In this document: positions 27,790 through 44,262 of the stretch, in pieces
Layout of the letters: each line of letters opens with the position of its first letter
Position numbering within the stretch: the stretch's first letter is position 1
Assembly (NCBI GenBank): GCA_034190875.2
Contig: CM067354.1
Location: forward strand, 65,520,127-65,584,126
Direction of reading: 5' to 3'
Length of the DNA stretch: 64,000 nt
From: Urechis unicinctus
Lineage: Eukaryota > Annelida > Polychaeta > Xenopneusta > Urechidae
The notes under the pieces: model-generated
Database searches by the model: none
What the model was told of the DNA's origin: nothing
What the model saw: the letters and a program-made list of their open reading frames with translations, nothing else
Made by a program: the position numbers and the translations under genes

Positions 27790-28963
27790 AGATTCGATAT
27801 TACAGTCTATGTGAACAACATTGGCATTATCTGCCTGCTCATCGTACAATAAGGTAAAATGATAGATCACCCGCTGTGTAAATGACCCTGTCTAATGTCG
27901 TTAGCCCATCAGACCCAAATATATCGCAAATATGTCCTGTGTACGTAGCTACTAGTCCTCTCATGGTCGCAGAGAAGAATTTCTGGTCACAATACCAGCA
28001 CCTTGGCATTGTTGGTTGATGGTTTGTAAACGATGCTGTTATTCCATGGATACAACGCAAATCGTCGCCGCCAACGCGTTAGATTTAAAATAGCCATCCC
28101 GACAATAGCGATAGAGCCGAACAAGTGGTACGCTCCTTGTGAAGCTTGTACTTCATCTATCGAAAACATTTGGACGAGAGAAAAAATACTCAATTTATCA
28201 ATTCATACAGCATATTTTCCACACTGCAATGTTTGATATATTACACTGAGCGGGTTAAAAAAGCGTTTGCTATGATCTACATGTTCTTATTGCCACACGA
28301 ACAACGCGATGGTGACGAACTCATCCAGTTACATTTGAGTTTATAACTGCAAATACTTATAACACAGGGGAAGTCTACGGTGCAAATCGTACTACATTGA
28401 TGTATGATATAAGCGTTAGAACTGGCTATGTTGCACCAGTGAAGGACACGAGCACATTTCTGATCAATCACACCCAACATCAACCCCAAACATTCAGTGC
28501 TCAGAGCAACAATTGTAAATGTTTCTATCAAGCAGAACATAGAGCCTGTGTGTGTTGGCTTCTACAGTGGAAAGTTTGACGAGGGCTGTCGGACGCGCAT
28601 AGATGCTGTAAGTTACCAGCACGCAGGTGTGTGTATTGTGCCTGCGTTCGTCGTAGGTAAGGATGTGGTTCAGCGGGAATTCTACGGCGCCCCCATCAAG
28701 GTGCTACTCTGTACGGTATTTCTGACAAGGTAGTCGAGTCGAGTCGGTTTTCAAATCTACGGGTGTGACGTTTACAGTCCGCCTTGCTGCCTTGTGTGAA
28801 ATTTCCGATGATGCTACAGCTCTGGTCGCGGTCTGTTTGAAGCCTCACCTCCCGTTTGCCGACAGAGTTAATGGCCTCTCGCACCAGCAGGTAAATAAGG
28901 AGGCTTGACTCGACTATGACTTGATTTATGATCCGCTCGAGGCCTAAAACGTCGTGAATGCTG
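27790..28963 (-). other. Copy-B-only segment with minus-strand protein-like fragments
   Basis: The segment is bounded by a roughly 30-bp direct repeat (CCGGAGATAGTACAT at about 27,760 and 28,964) that is single in copy A. Part of it (28,336-28,530) is a diverged duplicate of 29,041-29,212. GC-richer stretches have minus-strand frames at 29,019-28,696 (hydrophobic helix-like VESSLLIYLLVREAIN, then a Cys- and Arg-rich tail), 28,193-27,987 (YHLFGSIAIVGMAILNLT followed by RWRRRF, like a membrane segment with a basic stop-transfer) and 28,060-27,839. The last two overlap in different frames. Together they look like pieces of a broken minus-strand gene, perhaps for a small membrane protein, but I recognise no family. 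Confidence 0.35.
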
Positions 28964-31450
28964 CCGGAGATAGTACATAACCAGGAAGGTAATATAGGTT
29001 TGCATTCATCTTGAGTCATAGCTAACGTTTGTCATATTAATCGAGTTTATAAGTGCAAACACTTATGGTGCAAACCTTACTGCATTTATATGTAAAATCA
29101 AAGTTTTAGGACTGTCTAAGTTGCACAATGGAATGACGCAAACAAATTTCTGATCAATCACACTTGACATCAAGCACAAGCATTCAGTGCCTAGTGCAAC
29201 AATTTGTCTTGATAAATTCCTCGTATGTGACTTCCATCAATCATCACATCGCCTATTATCCTTAGGCGTTCAATCTTCGCTATTTTCAGAGGTCATTGCG
29301 CGGGCAATATTTGGCAATCCATTTACTATTATCGTCTGCGAGATAACAGCCTTCCTAAAAGAGTGGCAATAGACGCCAAGCCAGCGAATGTACCACATCA
29401 CTTAAACATTCAATGCTTTGTGTTTAGACGTGACTGAGCGAAACTGATGTGCTAAGCTGTAGTTTACAAGCACTTTTAGTTTATGATGGCTTAAGTAGCC
29501 AATCGAAACAGAAATGCGACAGTTCGTAGAGCAAATTGTTACTTTAGTTAAGAAAAATTGTGCAGATATTGTTCTTTGCCTTATCACATGGTATATCATC
29601 AGAGGAAATAGTGTGATATGGTTAGGCTACGTGACGCACATTTCTATTCTTTAGCAATGTACAGTATCACTTGATGAAGACGCTATAGTTCAATCTAGAC
29701 AAACGAAGTTTTGATACTTTTTCATAACGAGAGCAAACTGAGGGTTATTTTCAAAACATTCCAAGCCTTATTAACATTGGGGTAAACATTGTGGTAATCA
29801 TTTGTAAATGAATTTAAGAATAACACATTGCAACACCGGGAGTTAACAAATGTAAGATGGATTCGAATGCTTTTCTGGTAGACGTACATCATCATGGCAA
29901 ATACAGTCAATAGGGTGTCACTGTGTAAACTTTTTCGACTATACCAAGGTCATCTCTAATGGCAATGTGCATTCTGATGCAGCTGGGTTAACCAATAAGG
30001 GGTAGCAGTCAACCAGAGTAAAACATATATATGACATTTACTTCATAATAGGAAGTATATATAAGCTAAAACATTCTGTAAAATAGGGACCTGGTGTTAT
30101 CCACCGGTACGTTTCACTATTCTAATCAAGGTTTGACTGAACACGCCAATAAATGTTTTGCGCCGAACTACGTACTAAACATTTAAGTTAAAATTGCATG
30201 CGTCAGATTGTCAATCTTCTTATATTGCTATAAATAATGACTCCTTATACAAACCACGATAAAGAATGCTAATTTTAGGTTGCGTTATTGGCGGTATTTG
30301 AGACATCAGTGTGTGGTTCCTTGCTTTAAACGTTTATAATAATCATTGTAATGATGTAATTTACATTCTCTCACCGGCCTTATTAACGAGTACCAACTAT
30401 CAATATTGTCTGTGAGTGGTAATAGTAAATAAATAATAGCTGAAAGGCAATTCGTATAGGGTTGAGTTGTTCGGTGTGCTAGTCTCTAGACTACTATGGT
30501 CAGGCGCCAATCAAAACAGACATCAGGCGTTAAGGTCGACATTGCCAATAGATGCCTGCCAGAATACATGAAGGTACTGAGCGGCAATCATTGAATGTAA
30601 TGCATAAATTATGTAATGCCATTAGGACTGCAAAAACAATTGTCAGTCTTTGGACAATTCCTGGTAACATGAAAACCAAACGCGACATAAAGTGCAACCT
30701 ACGAAATATCATTCGTTATGTCTGTAAACTAAACAAGGGGCCACAACTGAACAATGTGGAAAATAATACAACATTTCCAATTGTATTTACATATATAGAC
30801 TTGGCTTGCGTAACTTAACAGCAAGCTACTGAGTTAACCACACTGCTAGCATTCTTCCTAGGCGAGCATGCTGCAGGCATTTTGTCTTTCAACAAGAAGC
30901 CACAATTGTGGCCAATGGTTACAGATAATGTTTAACATCGCATGCAGTGTAATGCATTTCTCATGCTTTCGATAGTTGATTGTAATTGTCCTACACTTTT
31001 CAGCTAAGTGATCTATGATGGCCACAAATTCGAAGGAGAATTAGTCAATTGTTGTCAGAACAATTAATACATATGACTGTTTGCCGGATTATAGCATATG
31101 AAAATCGATGTTCTGACGTTTACAAATTATCCAAAAAACCTACCTTTTATTGGCAAAAAAAACCTGACACAGTAGACACATCTTATATACTCAAGTTAAG
31201 ATGACGAATTGTCTGAGAGGAGCATTTACCAACATCATTATCTACCGAAAGGATAACAATCTACGTAGAGAACTCAACCAATTCATGTCGCATAGAACAC
31301 AATAATTGCATTGCTTTTACGCGCTGCATTGCAAAGTAATGCCTGTCAAATACATTGCTTACATTTAAGAAAATATTGTTCTTTTAATCATGACTGTTAT
31401 TGCCCTAAATATAGTATTGATACTGCGAGGCAAGCTAGACACATCCATTA

Positions 31451-31515
31451 CACCCACCCCCCCCCCCCCCCACACACACACAGACACACATACATACACT
31501 CACAAACACAAACGC
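31451..31515 (+). repeat. Poly-C plus (CA)n tract
   Basis: A run of about 15 C is followed by (CA)n and degenerate CA repeats. It lies at the start of a copy-B-only segment (about 31,430-32,145) that has no other visible feature. Confidence 0.9.
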
Positions 31516-32347
31516 ACACTTTGTAATGTGGGTATCATATGTGCATTTATGTTTAATAATTTTGTGATTTTTCAGTAAAAATCTAGGAAGGAGAAAACTA
31601 CGCAAACCATGTAAACGGTTATATTTATATGATGACCATTTTACTTGGCCAGCAAAATGAGGTACGTGCACAGCCGTTTTTCGATCTATTTCTGCTCAGC
31701 CATCAAACCTTTATTATGCGATAATAGAAAAAAGCAAATTAGATTAAACAACACTAGTGTGTCTCATTGCTTCAAGTTGACCCTCTGAAAAATTGTACAG
31801 GTTACTCAATGTGGCTAAACCCAAGACGTCCAAGGAGTCCATGGCTGTTGCCAATTATCAAAGACGGATAAATGCAGAGAACACACAAATACGAATGCTT
31901 GTACCTAAGCAGAATATGATTCGTTCCCTCCCCTTAGCTTACTCCTTCGGACTAATGTAAAACGCACTCACCGCAAATGACCTTATGTTTGCCTTGATGA
32001 TTCTACCGTCAATGTTCTATCTACCATAGTAATGTCGGTAATTGTCTCACCTGAACCTCAGCATGACCTGTTTCTATGTACAAAAAAGTGCTGCTGATAT
32101 GAGTTATTCCTAATTCGCTCTCGTATCTATCATTGGTCAACTCAGAATGATTTGCGCGCCATCTCTTGTTTGTGTGACAGCGTAGGCTTGAGTTAGCCAA
32201 ATAGATATTTCTATAATCAGTGACTTCTGTATGTACTGCGTGAACCCATGCAAATTAAGCCTAATACGCTGAAATTAAGATGAAAGATGTAGTTCTATGC
32301 ACAATCACGTGAACTGTTTTTCGTGGGATAGAATTTGCCACGAGCAA

Positions 32348-33406
32348 ATTATCTCGTCGGAAATATAATAGACAGTTGTAGATTGTGACTTCAAAAATTG
32401 TTAAGCACAATATCAAAGATCACTGAGCATCACAACTGCACATCAATAATATAGTTTTGTTCGTTCCTACACAACAAATAACCAGATATATAGACGGACG
32501 GTAGTATAGCATAGTCTTTTTATGTAGGTGAATAAAGTAGTTGGAGGATTGAATGGCGTAACGCAGCGTATTCAGGCTTAACGCAACGTTTTGCACATTC
32601 GGGTCTCAAATACCAAGCCTTATGGTCATTGATATTTGCAGTCCCATTATGCTATATTCTATTGTCAGTGCTGTGTGTATTTTAGAGATTGCTGCTTGTA
32701 AGGCAAAGACATTGAAAAGCCAAGTTAATCAACGAGTCTATACTTTGCAGCATTGAGTCTTTCAGCGTTTTGAAAGAACAATTGAACTGTAGTGAGCTTT
32801 GTTGCAGCTGCGTCTTGCTTTTGACCATTGTATATGTAGAACGAAAGTACCCGCCTTAAGCTAGAGACGATAAAGAACATTTCTTGTACAATGGCAGGCA
32901 TGCGGATATTCTTGATGATGTAAATGAAACGAAATGGTGAGTGTAGCATTTTACCATATACTCCGGTATTTTAATATCGTCTGAATGTACTTTTTATAAG
33001 CAGAGTGGCTGATGCCACCAACCTCCGCGGCCGAAAACTCGATTGACAAATCTTTGGGTCATCGGTAGGTTAATGTGGCACTTGGAGGTCAATACTAGCC
33101 TCCCTTTTCCCGAAGATCACTCCACAAAAACAGATATATAATGGATGCTTCTGATGAAATCTACTCTTATCTAGTCTTATTCAGTCTTATTCAATGAGCG
33201 GCATCACGCCTTTGTAAATATGAGCTGTGTGGACATTGATAGAAGAGACGTATCGATCAGACAAATTACAACTTTTCGTTTTGTGATGAACTCGTTTTAG
33301 AATCCATCACTGTCAGAACAAGTTGAGATATTCTGTGAAAGCCACAGTGATTTTACCAATATACATCACAGTAGGTACGTCAGATACACATATATGTAAC
33401 ATTAGA
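32348..33406. other. Copy-B-only 1.06 kb segment, no gene
   Basis: Copy A is continuous across this point, at about 7,235. Both B junctions share the hexamer GAGCAA, as expected from a deletion in A at short homology or an insertion in B. Nothing recognisable lies inside. Confidence 0.55.
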
Positions 33407-36076
33407 GCAAGAGCAATATTCACATATATTATGGCGCACTCGTTAATATGGGATATATCATCACCTGTGGTACATTTTGCATTTCCAGATTCATCTGTAA
33501 ATGACTAAAATAGCAATAAGTAGTTGATAAGCTCTTTCTAATTTGTATGATTTATGCAAATTGATTGGACCCATTATTCTATTCGTTTTTTTTGTCGATG
33601 CCAAAAACGTATAATCGGAGTGACGCACAAACACAAAATGATTTAAAAAACAACAATGCATCATTCTGTTGCAAAATCGCAGATCGCTTCGACGTTTCTT
33701 TTTCAACAAATCATCAAATTATGGACAAATCTGCATCGTTTAACTCGAAATAGAAAGCTAGGGTGTTTTGGCTGTTAGACGAAGTTTACCTTTTGGACTG
33801 AAAGTTAAACATCGATGCCTGGGTTGTGAACTCACTCAATTAAGTTAATATGCGTTGCCAATCCACGCAATGTTTTCCCACGTATGGTTACATATGATGC
33901 ATATCCAGTGCTGCTGGCATCATCTGATGACTTAATATTGTGAAACCAGTGATGAGGAGCAATATTACCCTTCCGGCAAATTCTCTCTCCCGCACGACGT
34001 CTGTGTTCTAACTTTTAATTGTTCAAATACGCAGGATTTCGGATTAAATGATGCTATCTTGGCATATCAGTGACAGTTCAGTACAGCCAAACAGCTCATT
34101 AAGAAACACGTAGACGCCGAAGAAAGTGCAATCATAAGCACTGAGCCAAAAGCCTCGTGCTTAGTTTAAGTGTGATTGGTCAGACTGTATTCCTCAAAAG
34201 GTAATGCAGGTAGTCTTATGTATACAACATTTGCCCGAGTTATTCCATGCAGCATTCTATATAAAAATCTACTTATCTTTATATTTGGTTGATGCGGTTT
34301 ACCTGTCCAGACAGATAGAAATGTATTGCGTTCCATCGTATAGAGTTTTATGTGTGTGTGTGTGCTAGTGCGATTCTCAAATATGAAAAGCAGGTCCATT
34401 TGTCACAAACCGTTGCAAGTTGCGCATATATAATAGAGCTATTAACCATTAAGATAGGAGAAATTAATTCAATGGTGTATATTTCGATGTTTGAGAATCG
34501 TTTCAGTTAATTTATCTTCAAAATCAAGGAAACAATTTTGGCCGCGTGTTGCTTTTATAGAATGACGTAGACTATTTATTAGAAACCGCGACATCGGATA
34601 TTTTTAACCAGGGGTTAACAGCGGTCATGGTATTATTCCTCGTCCTTGAGGAACTGGTGTCCACATGTCATATATCTCAAGGGGCGGTTCACCCAGCAGC
34701 AATAATTCTCCTACATGTCTGCTTTTTTCGCCCCTACCTATGTGCATATTAGACAATGTAATGAAGGCCAATAAATCTTTCGGTATCTACTTAATCGACA
34801 AAATCTACCGTGGACTAGAAGTACAAACATCATGAGAAGTTCTGTGCTTTAATAAATGACAGCACTTAATATCATGCGATGCGTACAGCGTGTGCATGTT
34901 GCTTGCAGTAAAAGCCAAAATTAGTTGATTAATACCCTTACTGGAACGATTGATTGGGGATCGCAACTACAAGCTGGAAGGTGGTAAGCCTTTCCGAGAT
35001 ATATGGCAACGATGAGATGACTACAGTATCAAAGTGCCATGATAGCTCTCAAAGTACGTTGGACCAGGATATTACATCCGATCTTATCGTCGGTAAGATC
35101 TGAGAAGTAAGCTGTGTGTTCGTGTTGATGATTGCAGCATGGTAGAAGACGAGGCATTGTCTATGTGATGTGTCTTACCTTTCTAATCAACCAGTTTCAC
35201 GTATATGCATGCACTCTTCCCATCGCCAGACTTCAACGGAATTTAAAAGATAATTAAGCTACAAAGGGTCAACTCGTCGTGTGGCGTGCGTCTATGATTA
35301 CATGACGGAGTATCAACCAGTCGCATTTACAACATATGCGTTATAACCCTTCCCCTATGAACCTCAAAATTGCTTCTATTGATAACGGTGATGTCAATTA
35401 TCTAACAACAGATTTGCTGGTCGGCGTGGACCGACTACTGTTACTCGGCCTCCAATCGCATAGCTGTCAACAGCCGTTAAGTGGAATGAGGGTCGGCTGT
35501 TAGATATTACTGCCTAACATTGCATAGCCATATATTGATATCTTGCAAATCCACACACCTTCACGCCCCCCTTTCTATTTGCCACCGTCAAAAATTCTCC
35601 CGAAATCCATAACTGTTTCGTTAGTGTTTATCATGTAACATGGCTTTACGATGTATTTGTTAATCCTTGGTGCCGTTATTGTCAAGTACTTTAAGTGCTT
35701 GCTTGCGTTTCCATCCTCCATTTGCACATTTGCTATACCACATATATTGTCCCCGTTACACGTCCTGCGGCTATTAGTACTATTATCTGTGATAGCGCAC
35801 CAAGCATTTAGGTTGGATTACATGTTACAGGCTCTTGTATAGACATTTATATCGGGACAGCGCAATAACTACTCCCTTACCAAATAATGAAGATTCCAGT
35901 CCAGTACCAATACCGTATTGTTAACCAATTAGGCTTTTGTCATACAAACAAGTGATGGTAATATTCGGTTTTAACGTCACCTTCACCAAGAAGGTGATAG
36001 ATATCGCGATGGTGATGGATGAAGAGGATTGTGATGCTTGGACAGTTCCCCTTGAGTGACAGCACCTACTTGGTAC

Positions 36077-36200
36077 ATACCCATTGCCCAGACCGGGCTG
36101 CGAAACCCACGCCGCTGTGACGAAGGTCAAGCACGGTACTATTTTAGCTACTGTGTCGGGTGCATCCCCTTTCATAGACGGGACCGCCATTTAACGTGAT
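36077..36200. repeat. 124-bp block identical between duplication copies (copy B)
   Basis: Partner of 11,057-11,180 with no difference over the whole block. The first difference downstream is C to T at 36,201. Confidence 0.7.
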
Positions 36201-37775
36201 TATCCAAGTCATAGGGGGAGCCAGTCAGGTTTTCACACATTGATATCGAACCTATCCCTTGAATTGCAAAACGAGCGTTAACGACCAAACAAAACCATTT
36301 ATACATTTGTTAAAATGCACGCTGCAGGACTTTGAGTGCATGCCTGGTTTCGATATTTTTATAGTTGTTGCAATATTTCTATGAATAATATATTTTCTGC
36401 CTTCATGCCACGCCCACCTTTATTCACTGATCTAGCTGAGGTCGAGCAGGAGGAAGGAATGGCTCGATGGCCGGAATCAAATCTGAGCACAATAGGTAAA
36501 AGATTATCAACGTTACGACAGTTATACATATACAGGATACGTTATGATAATGATATTGAGAGATATCAGCATTGGGATTTTCCGTATCAATTGTGACAGT
36601 GCGTCGTATTGGCATATAATTATTTCGTGTTCCAATTATCAGTAACAGTGAAAGCCCTCCGGAAAGCATGATTAAAAGTCAGTTGAATTATAATTCACTG
36701 AGTAAAATTTGCGTGACATGATCATACCCGGATTTCCGTCTCATGCAGATTGCTATTCACTTTTTTAGTGTGCTGCAGGTACATGAAATGGCTTGTTGAA
36801 GTATGCGTTTTACCCCGCAACGTTTTGAAAAAATGTCTATTTATTATTCAGTGATATATAGCAAAATATGCAACCGAAGATATCTGTCGGATTATATACC
36901 GCTACCCAAAACTCTCTGCCTTCTATCCTTAAGCCGGCCATTCGACCATGCCAGTTATTCATCACTGATACTGAGCGCAGTAAGTAAAGCAACGTTACAT
37001 GTGGTCCATCTACCAACGTTTTTGTCCAAGTTTTCTTTTATCTACCACTTATGTTACGCAAGGTCACCGCATGGTAATAACCAAAAGCTGTGAAGCTGCA
37101 ATGTCATATGTCAAAATATAATACTAACGCATTAGTATAGTGCCAATACCGACCTAACTATGCGATTGCCTTGAGGCGACCAGTATTAATGTCTGTTTTG
37201 CAGTGAACCGTTGGTGTGCGCTGGCTTCTGCGTCGATTGATTCCAATTCATCTTTACCATATTGATATCCTCGATGTGTATGGTTGATTGCAATGTTTTC
37301 TTTTTCAGATACCTATGCTGCTCTGTAAACAAATTTTGTTAGGTTTTTGTGAGTAACAATATACAAAGTGTCTCTCGAAGTAAGCCTTACTCGAGACAAC
37401 CTAGTAAACGAAATACACAACAACTTAATCAGTGGGCTAAGCAGCATAGCGAAGATATATATTCGGATTTTTTATTAAATATGTAACATGTTTTGTCTTC
37501 TTATTTCACTGTTGCTTGACATTGGTATAAAATACTGTCGTAAGCTCTGCTGTAAGTAGAAAACGTATATTAGTCCCAAGTCATATAAATTCACCACTGA
37601 TATATATCAGGTGTCAACACTTATATTTTGTTGGGCTACACAATGGTATGACATTAATTGGGCTATGAGATCGTTAATGACATTGCTAATTATACATCCT
37701 GAGTATGACCAGATACGCTGAGACCATATATAGCGACTTACTATCACTGGTCCTATTATTTCTATTGTGCATTAA

Positions 37776-38572
37776 AATGCTCTGTTGACGAAAATATTTA
37801 GTCTATTTGACGCTTTGCAGGTCCATATGATAATGTCATCTGATCAGGGAGGGTAGTGTTGCCTATCCTTAAGTCGTTAAAGAATTTGCATTCATTCAGG
37901 TTACCTTGGATCATGACAGTTTCAACAGAGGTTTGCAGCTGTGATAAAAAAAAGATATATATGAGCATCGACAAAGGCACCTGTGTCCAGGTGTAAGGAT
38001 AAATATTGCCTAATTGATCAAGAATAAGCAGGTCGAGGCTTATCACATGTTATGCCGTTATAGACGTGTAAGTATTCTGTTGTTTTGCTATGCGAGGGTA
38101 TTTTGTATTAATATGGAGGTTTTTTAATATTCAATTTCCTTCCAATCTAGGGGCTTGGTGCCGTATTAATGCTTGTGATAATGAATGAGCTGGACCTTCA
38201 AGGGATTTACCTTCCATTGAACAATTGTCCCTCCAGAGGGAGCTCGAATCCGCCGACCTCACTTCTATGTGCCTTATCGTAGATTGATACTTTAAGTATG
38301 TTATTGATACGGCAAACCGAAGCATAGAGCGCTCACATGTATTCCCTTAAGCGATCAAATTAATGGTGTGAGGGCCAACTATCAATATGTCCGTTGCTGT
38401 GTATAGATTAACTGTGTCTTTCATGGTGAAGCGGCAAACAGCATGACACCCGTGCTAGCTGGCTTTTTCTACCAAGGGTTAACTATCAATTTCTAGGAAT
38501 TGGTCCGTTTTTTCCTAAATATTGTTTACAATGCTTATTTACACACCAGAGAAATATGCGCATATATTCATC
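37776..38572. other. Copy-B-only 0.8 kb segment, no gene
   Basis: Flanks correspond to contiguous copy A sequence near 12,800-12,815. Only short, random-looking frames are present. Confidence 0.5.
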
Positions 38573-38945
38573 AATTATATTTGGATATGTGTTCGTACAT
38601 CTAGCCTCTGAACGGTTAATTTAACACTCCAATGGTTGAATGTTACATGACCATCGTTTTGAAGACCGTACTTGACAGTTGTACAAGCTCGATGTCCCTT
38701 AAAACCGAAATGTTCATAACAACAGATGCACATAACAACAGCAGACGTTTCCCTTTTATGGTGCACTTTATAATGCTCACACATTAACTTTGAATAGTAG
38801 ATGGGCCATCAAATGACGACCGATATGCATTTCATCCATTCCAATCATTTTACTTTCCGTGGTTATACATGTACTGCGGATTCATGGAATGGAAATCATA
38901 AATTGAATTTGTGAAGGTTGCGTATTCATGGGGATAAAAACTTTA

Positions 38946-42043
<3,098 letters not shown>

Positions 42044-42208
42044 CATGTGATGTGACACCCGTATAAACAACTGTGTTCTATGTATTGATAATTCCGTCTG
42101 AATTGAAAGCGTCATTCATTTGAGAAAAAAATGACCCAGTGTGGTTTTTGTTGTTGTGGGAAATAGTTTATTATACCTGTTTCCCTTTTATGGATCTTGT
42201 AGCAGCTT

Positions 42209-42302
42209 TTAGGCATTGTACCCCTTTTCCAACACATCTTTATTTAGATATACAACATTAAAATTTGGATGCTGTGTCATACATTCAATCTCTGGTATAT
42301 GT
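42209..42302 (-). pseudogene. P2X7-intracellular-domain-like exon fragment
   Basis: On the minus strand an acceptor-like TTTTCAG lies just before 42,302. From there the frame reads HIPEIECMTQHPNFNVVYLN followed by KDVLEKG and a stop. This aligns with the second exon of the 9.0 kb remnant (CITKHPRF...CLNKNVVE): it shares Cys-x-Thr-x-His-Pro-x-Phe and Leu-Asn-Lys-x-Val. The second Cys is replaced by Tyr (VVYLN against ANCLN), which would remove a zinc ligand. No other exon is found, and a (TA)n array begins about 170 bp downstream. It is probably a truncated repeat-borne copy. Confidence 0.6.
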
Positions 42303-44027
42303 CTGAAAAGCCTCAACATTGGTGCTGCTTTCAAAGTTGAAAACTGTGAAAGCGTAAGTACGACTATAGCATATAACGACAATTGGAGCATTTTCCTTAA
42401 CGTTAAACTAATAGTCATTAAACGTCTCATATCACCATTTGTTAATATGGGCGTTCCATATAACAAATCTTGTGCTCGTGTTGGAATACACAACTAGTAC
42501 TGGCGAGCCCGAGCTGTAAAGAGTTCAGCCATAACTCTCGGAAATATCCGTCTGCGGCGTATTGGAGCAAATGGCAGATTGTAATTAATCCGAATCACGT
42601 CACACTTTGTAAACAACTGTGGATCACTGTTTGTACCAGCCCGTCGACTCGCCTCTGAATAGTCTCCCGATGTACCCCACTCGGCGCAAGGTATTATCCA
42701 TTGATTTATAGACTCGACTAAAGGCCAGTAATTAGTGTTTTAGTACGTCGCTTGCCCGTCATTATGTATGCACTACAGAACCCAATCTTGAATTGTATAT
42801 TTGTCATGCCGAGAGTTGAGAACCATCAGCGTGCACTTCCAGCAAACATCCATAATGCACTATGGTGTGAAACATGCCGAATACTTCTGGCCAATGTCAA
42901 AAGATCATAATGTCCATTTGTCAGGACGCAGCTTTCGAAAATGTTTTATGCGTTTACCCTTCTTCAAATAAAAATATAGTTTTTTGAGTAGGATATATTG
43001 CCCAATGTATGTATACATTGCCCAATGTATCCTATATACATCACATCAATGATATTATTGTCGCAGCAGGTTCTGATTGTAGGATAGCAAGGGGCCAAAT
43101 AAAACGGGCATTGTCACGGTCTATATGGACCCCAGTGTTAATCTATTTGATCTAAGTATCTAGATAGAGAATTGTGGAATCATTAGGTTTGTTATTCAAA
43201 AAACTTTTTGTTCAATGAAGTCGTTTTTGATACAAGCCAGTCATTTGACTGCGATGTGTTGTAATCAATTGCTTTCTAATCGACAAGACAAAGTCATTAT
43301 GGATACATCTGTAGAATCTATTCCAAATATCTGCGGAATGATTACTTCCGTTTTTTTACTGCCTGCATCCCAATCATACGTGTTTGTATCACTGCTAAAT
43401 AGGCAGCTTTCCATTTAGTAAGGAACAGGCAAAGGATGTACTGCTGTACTGCTGCTGAATCCGACCATGTACCTTAATCTGTTCTGATTTATACAATTGC
43501 GTTACCACTGGATGACAAATGTAAGCCCCTGTCCCACACCTTTGAATAGGTATGTATCCATATTGGTTAAGACTTGCTAGACAACAGGCAACACGTTGGG
43601 TAGGTAGAAATTATAATGGGCATAACACCTCTGAACGTTGATATACAGAGGCGCGGTATTCCCTATGGTTGGAATTAAATGATTTGCAAAATCAAACGCG
43701 GATTCCTGTCACCATGTGTAGTAAGCCACAAAATCATGAACATATAGGAATAACATGTTCCGAGCATCGACAAAAATGCAATTTCTAGACAAAGCCCTCA
43801 TATTTCATTTAAAGCGATGAACTCGTCGTTAGAATCGGTTGGACGATAATACAGCAATACCCGCAGACTATTTGTATGAAATTTTCTTAGGCAGAAATCT
43901 ATCTCTTCCTATAAAGGCGCTGCAAGAGAATCGATCGAAGATGGTAATTTCAGACTTCTAACCCCATCTATTTTAGGCATATTTATATTATCTGTCAGGC
44001 CCGTGGCTAGCATTTTTAAGGAGGTGT
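42303..44027. other. Intergenic stretch, no gene
   Basis: AT-rich, with short frames only. A 14-bp direct repeat, ATTGCCCAATGTAT, occurs at 42,997-43,010 and 43,017-43,030 within a partly palindromic block. Confidence 0.5.
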
Positions 44028-44240
44028 GGGGGGGGGGGGGGGTTCTTTCCCCCTCAATACGGGACCTTTCTCCTGGCTCATACTGATGCGGCTATGAGAC
44101 CATAATTAAAGGCACATTCGACACACGATATATCTATATATACACAAATGCGCTAGAATAAGGCGGACCTTTCTGGGCAAAGTGGGCGGTTCGTTCAAAC
44201 CACTTGAACCCCCCCCCCCCCCCCCCCCACCCCCCCCACC
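44028..44240. repeat. Poly-G / poly-C inverted pair
   Basis: G15 at 44,028-44,042 and a C-rich run at 44,209-44,240 face each other. Their outer flanks are imperfect inverted relatives: GGCCCGTGGCTAGC-like at about 43,999, and CTGGCTACTGGCC at about 44,241. This suggests a foldback element or two opposed copies of one repeat. Confidence 0.6.
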
Positions 44241-44262
44241 CTGGCTACTGGCCTGCCTGTCT

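Larger units (their letters stand above)
23308..38945 (+). repeat. Segmental duplication unit, copy B
   Basis: This is the collinear partner of 1-13,080. Homology begins with the same bases as window position 1 and ends near 38,945, where both copies diverge. Copy A may therefore begin left of the window. B-only segments include about 24,107-25,962, 27,790-28,963, 31,430-32,145, 32,348-33,406, 34,456-34,788 and 37,776-38,572. Divergence is uneven: 26,297-26,730 is nearly identical to copy A, while other blocks carry many substitutions and small indels. Confidence 0.9.

Noticed and set aside
38200..38280. Box-B-like CTCGAATCC suggesting a tRNA-derived SINE
   Set aside because: No box A at the right distance, and the T-arm stem does not pair properly.
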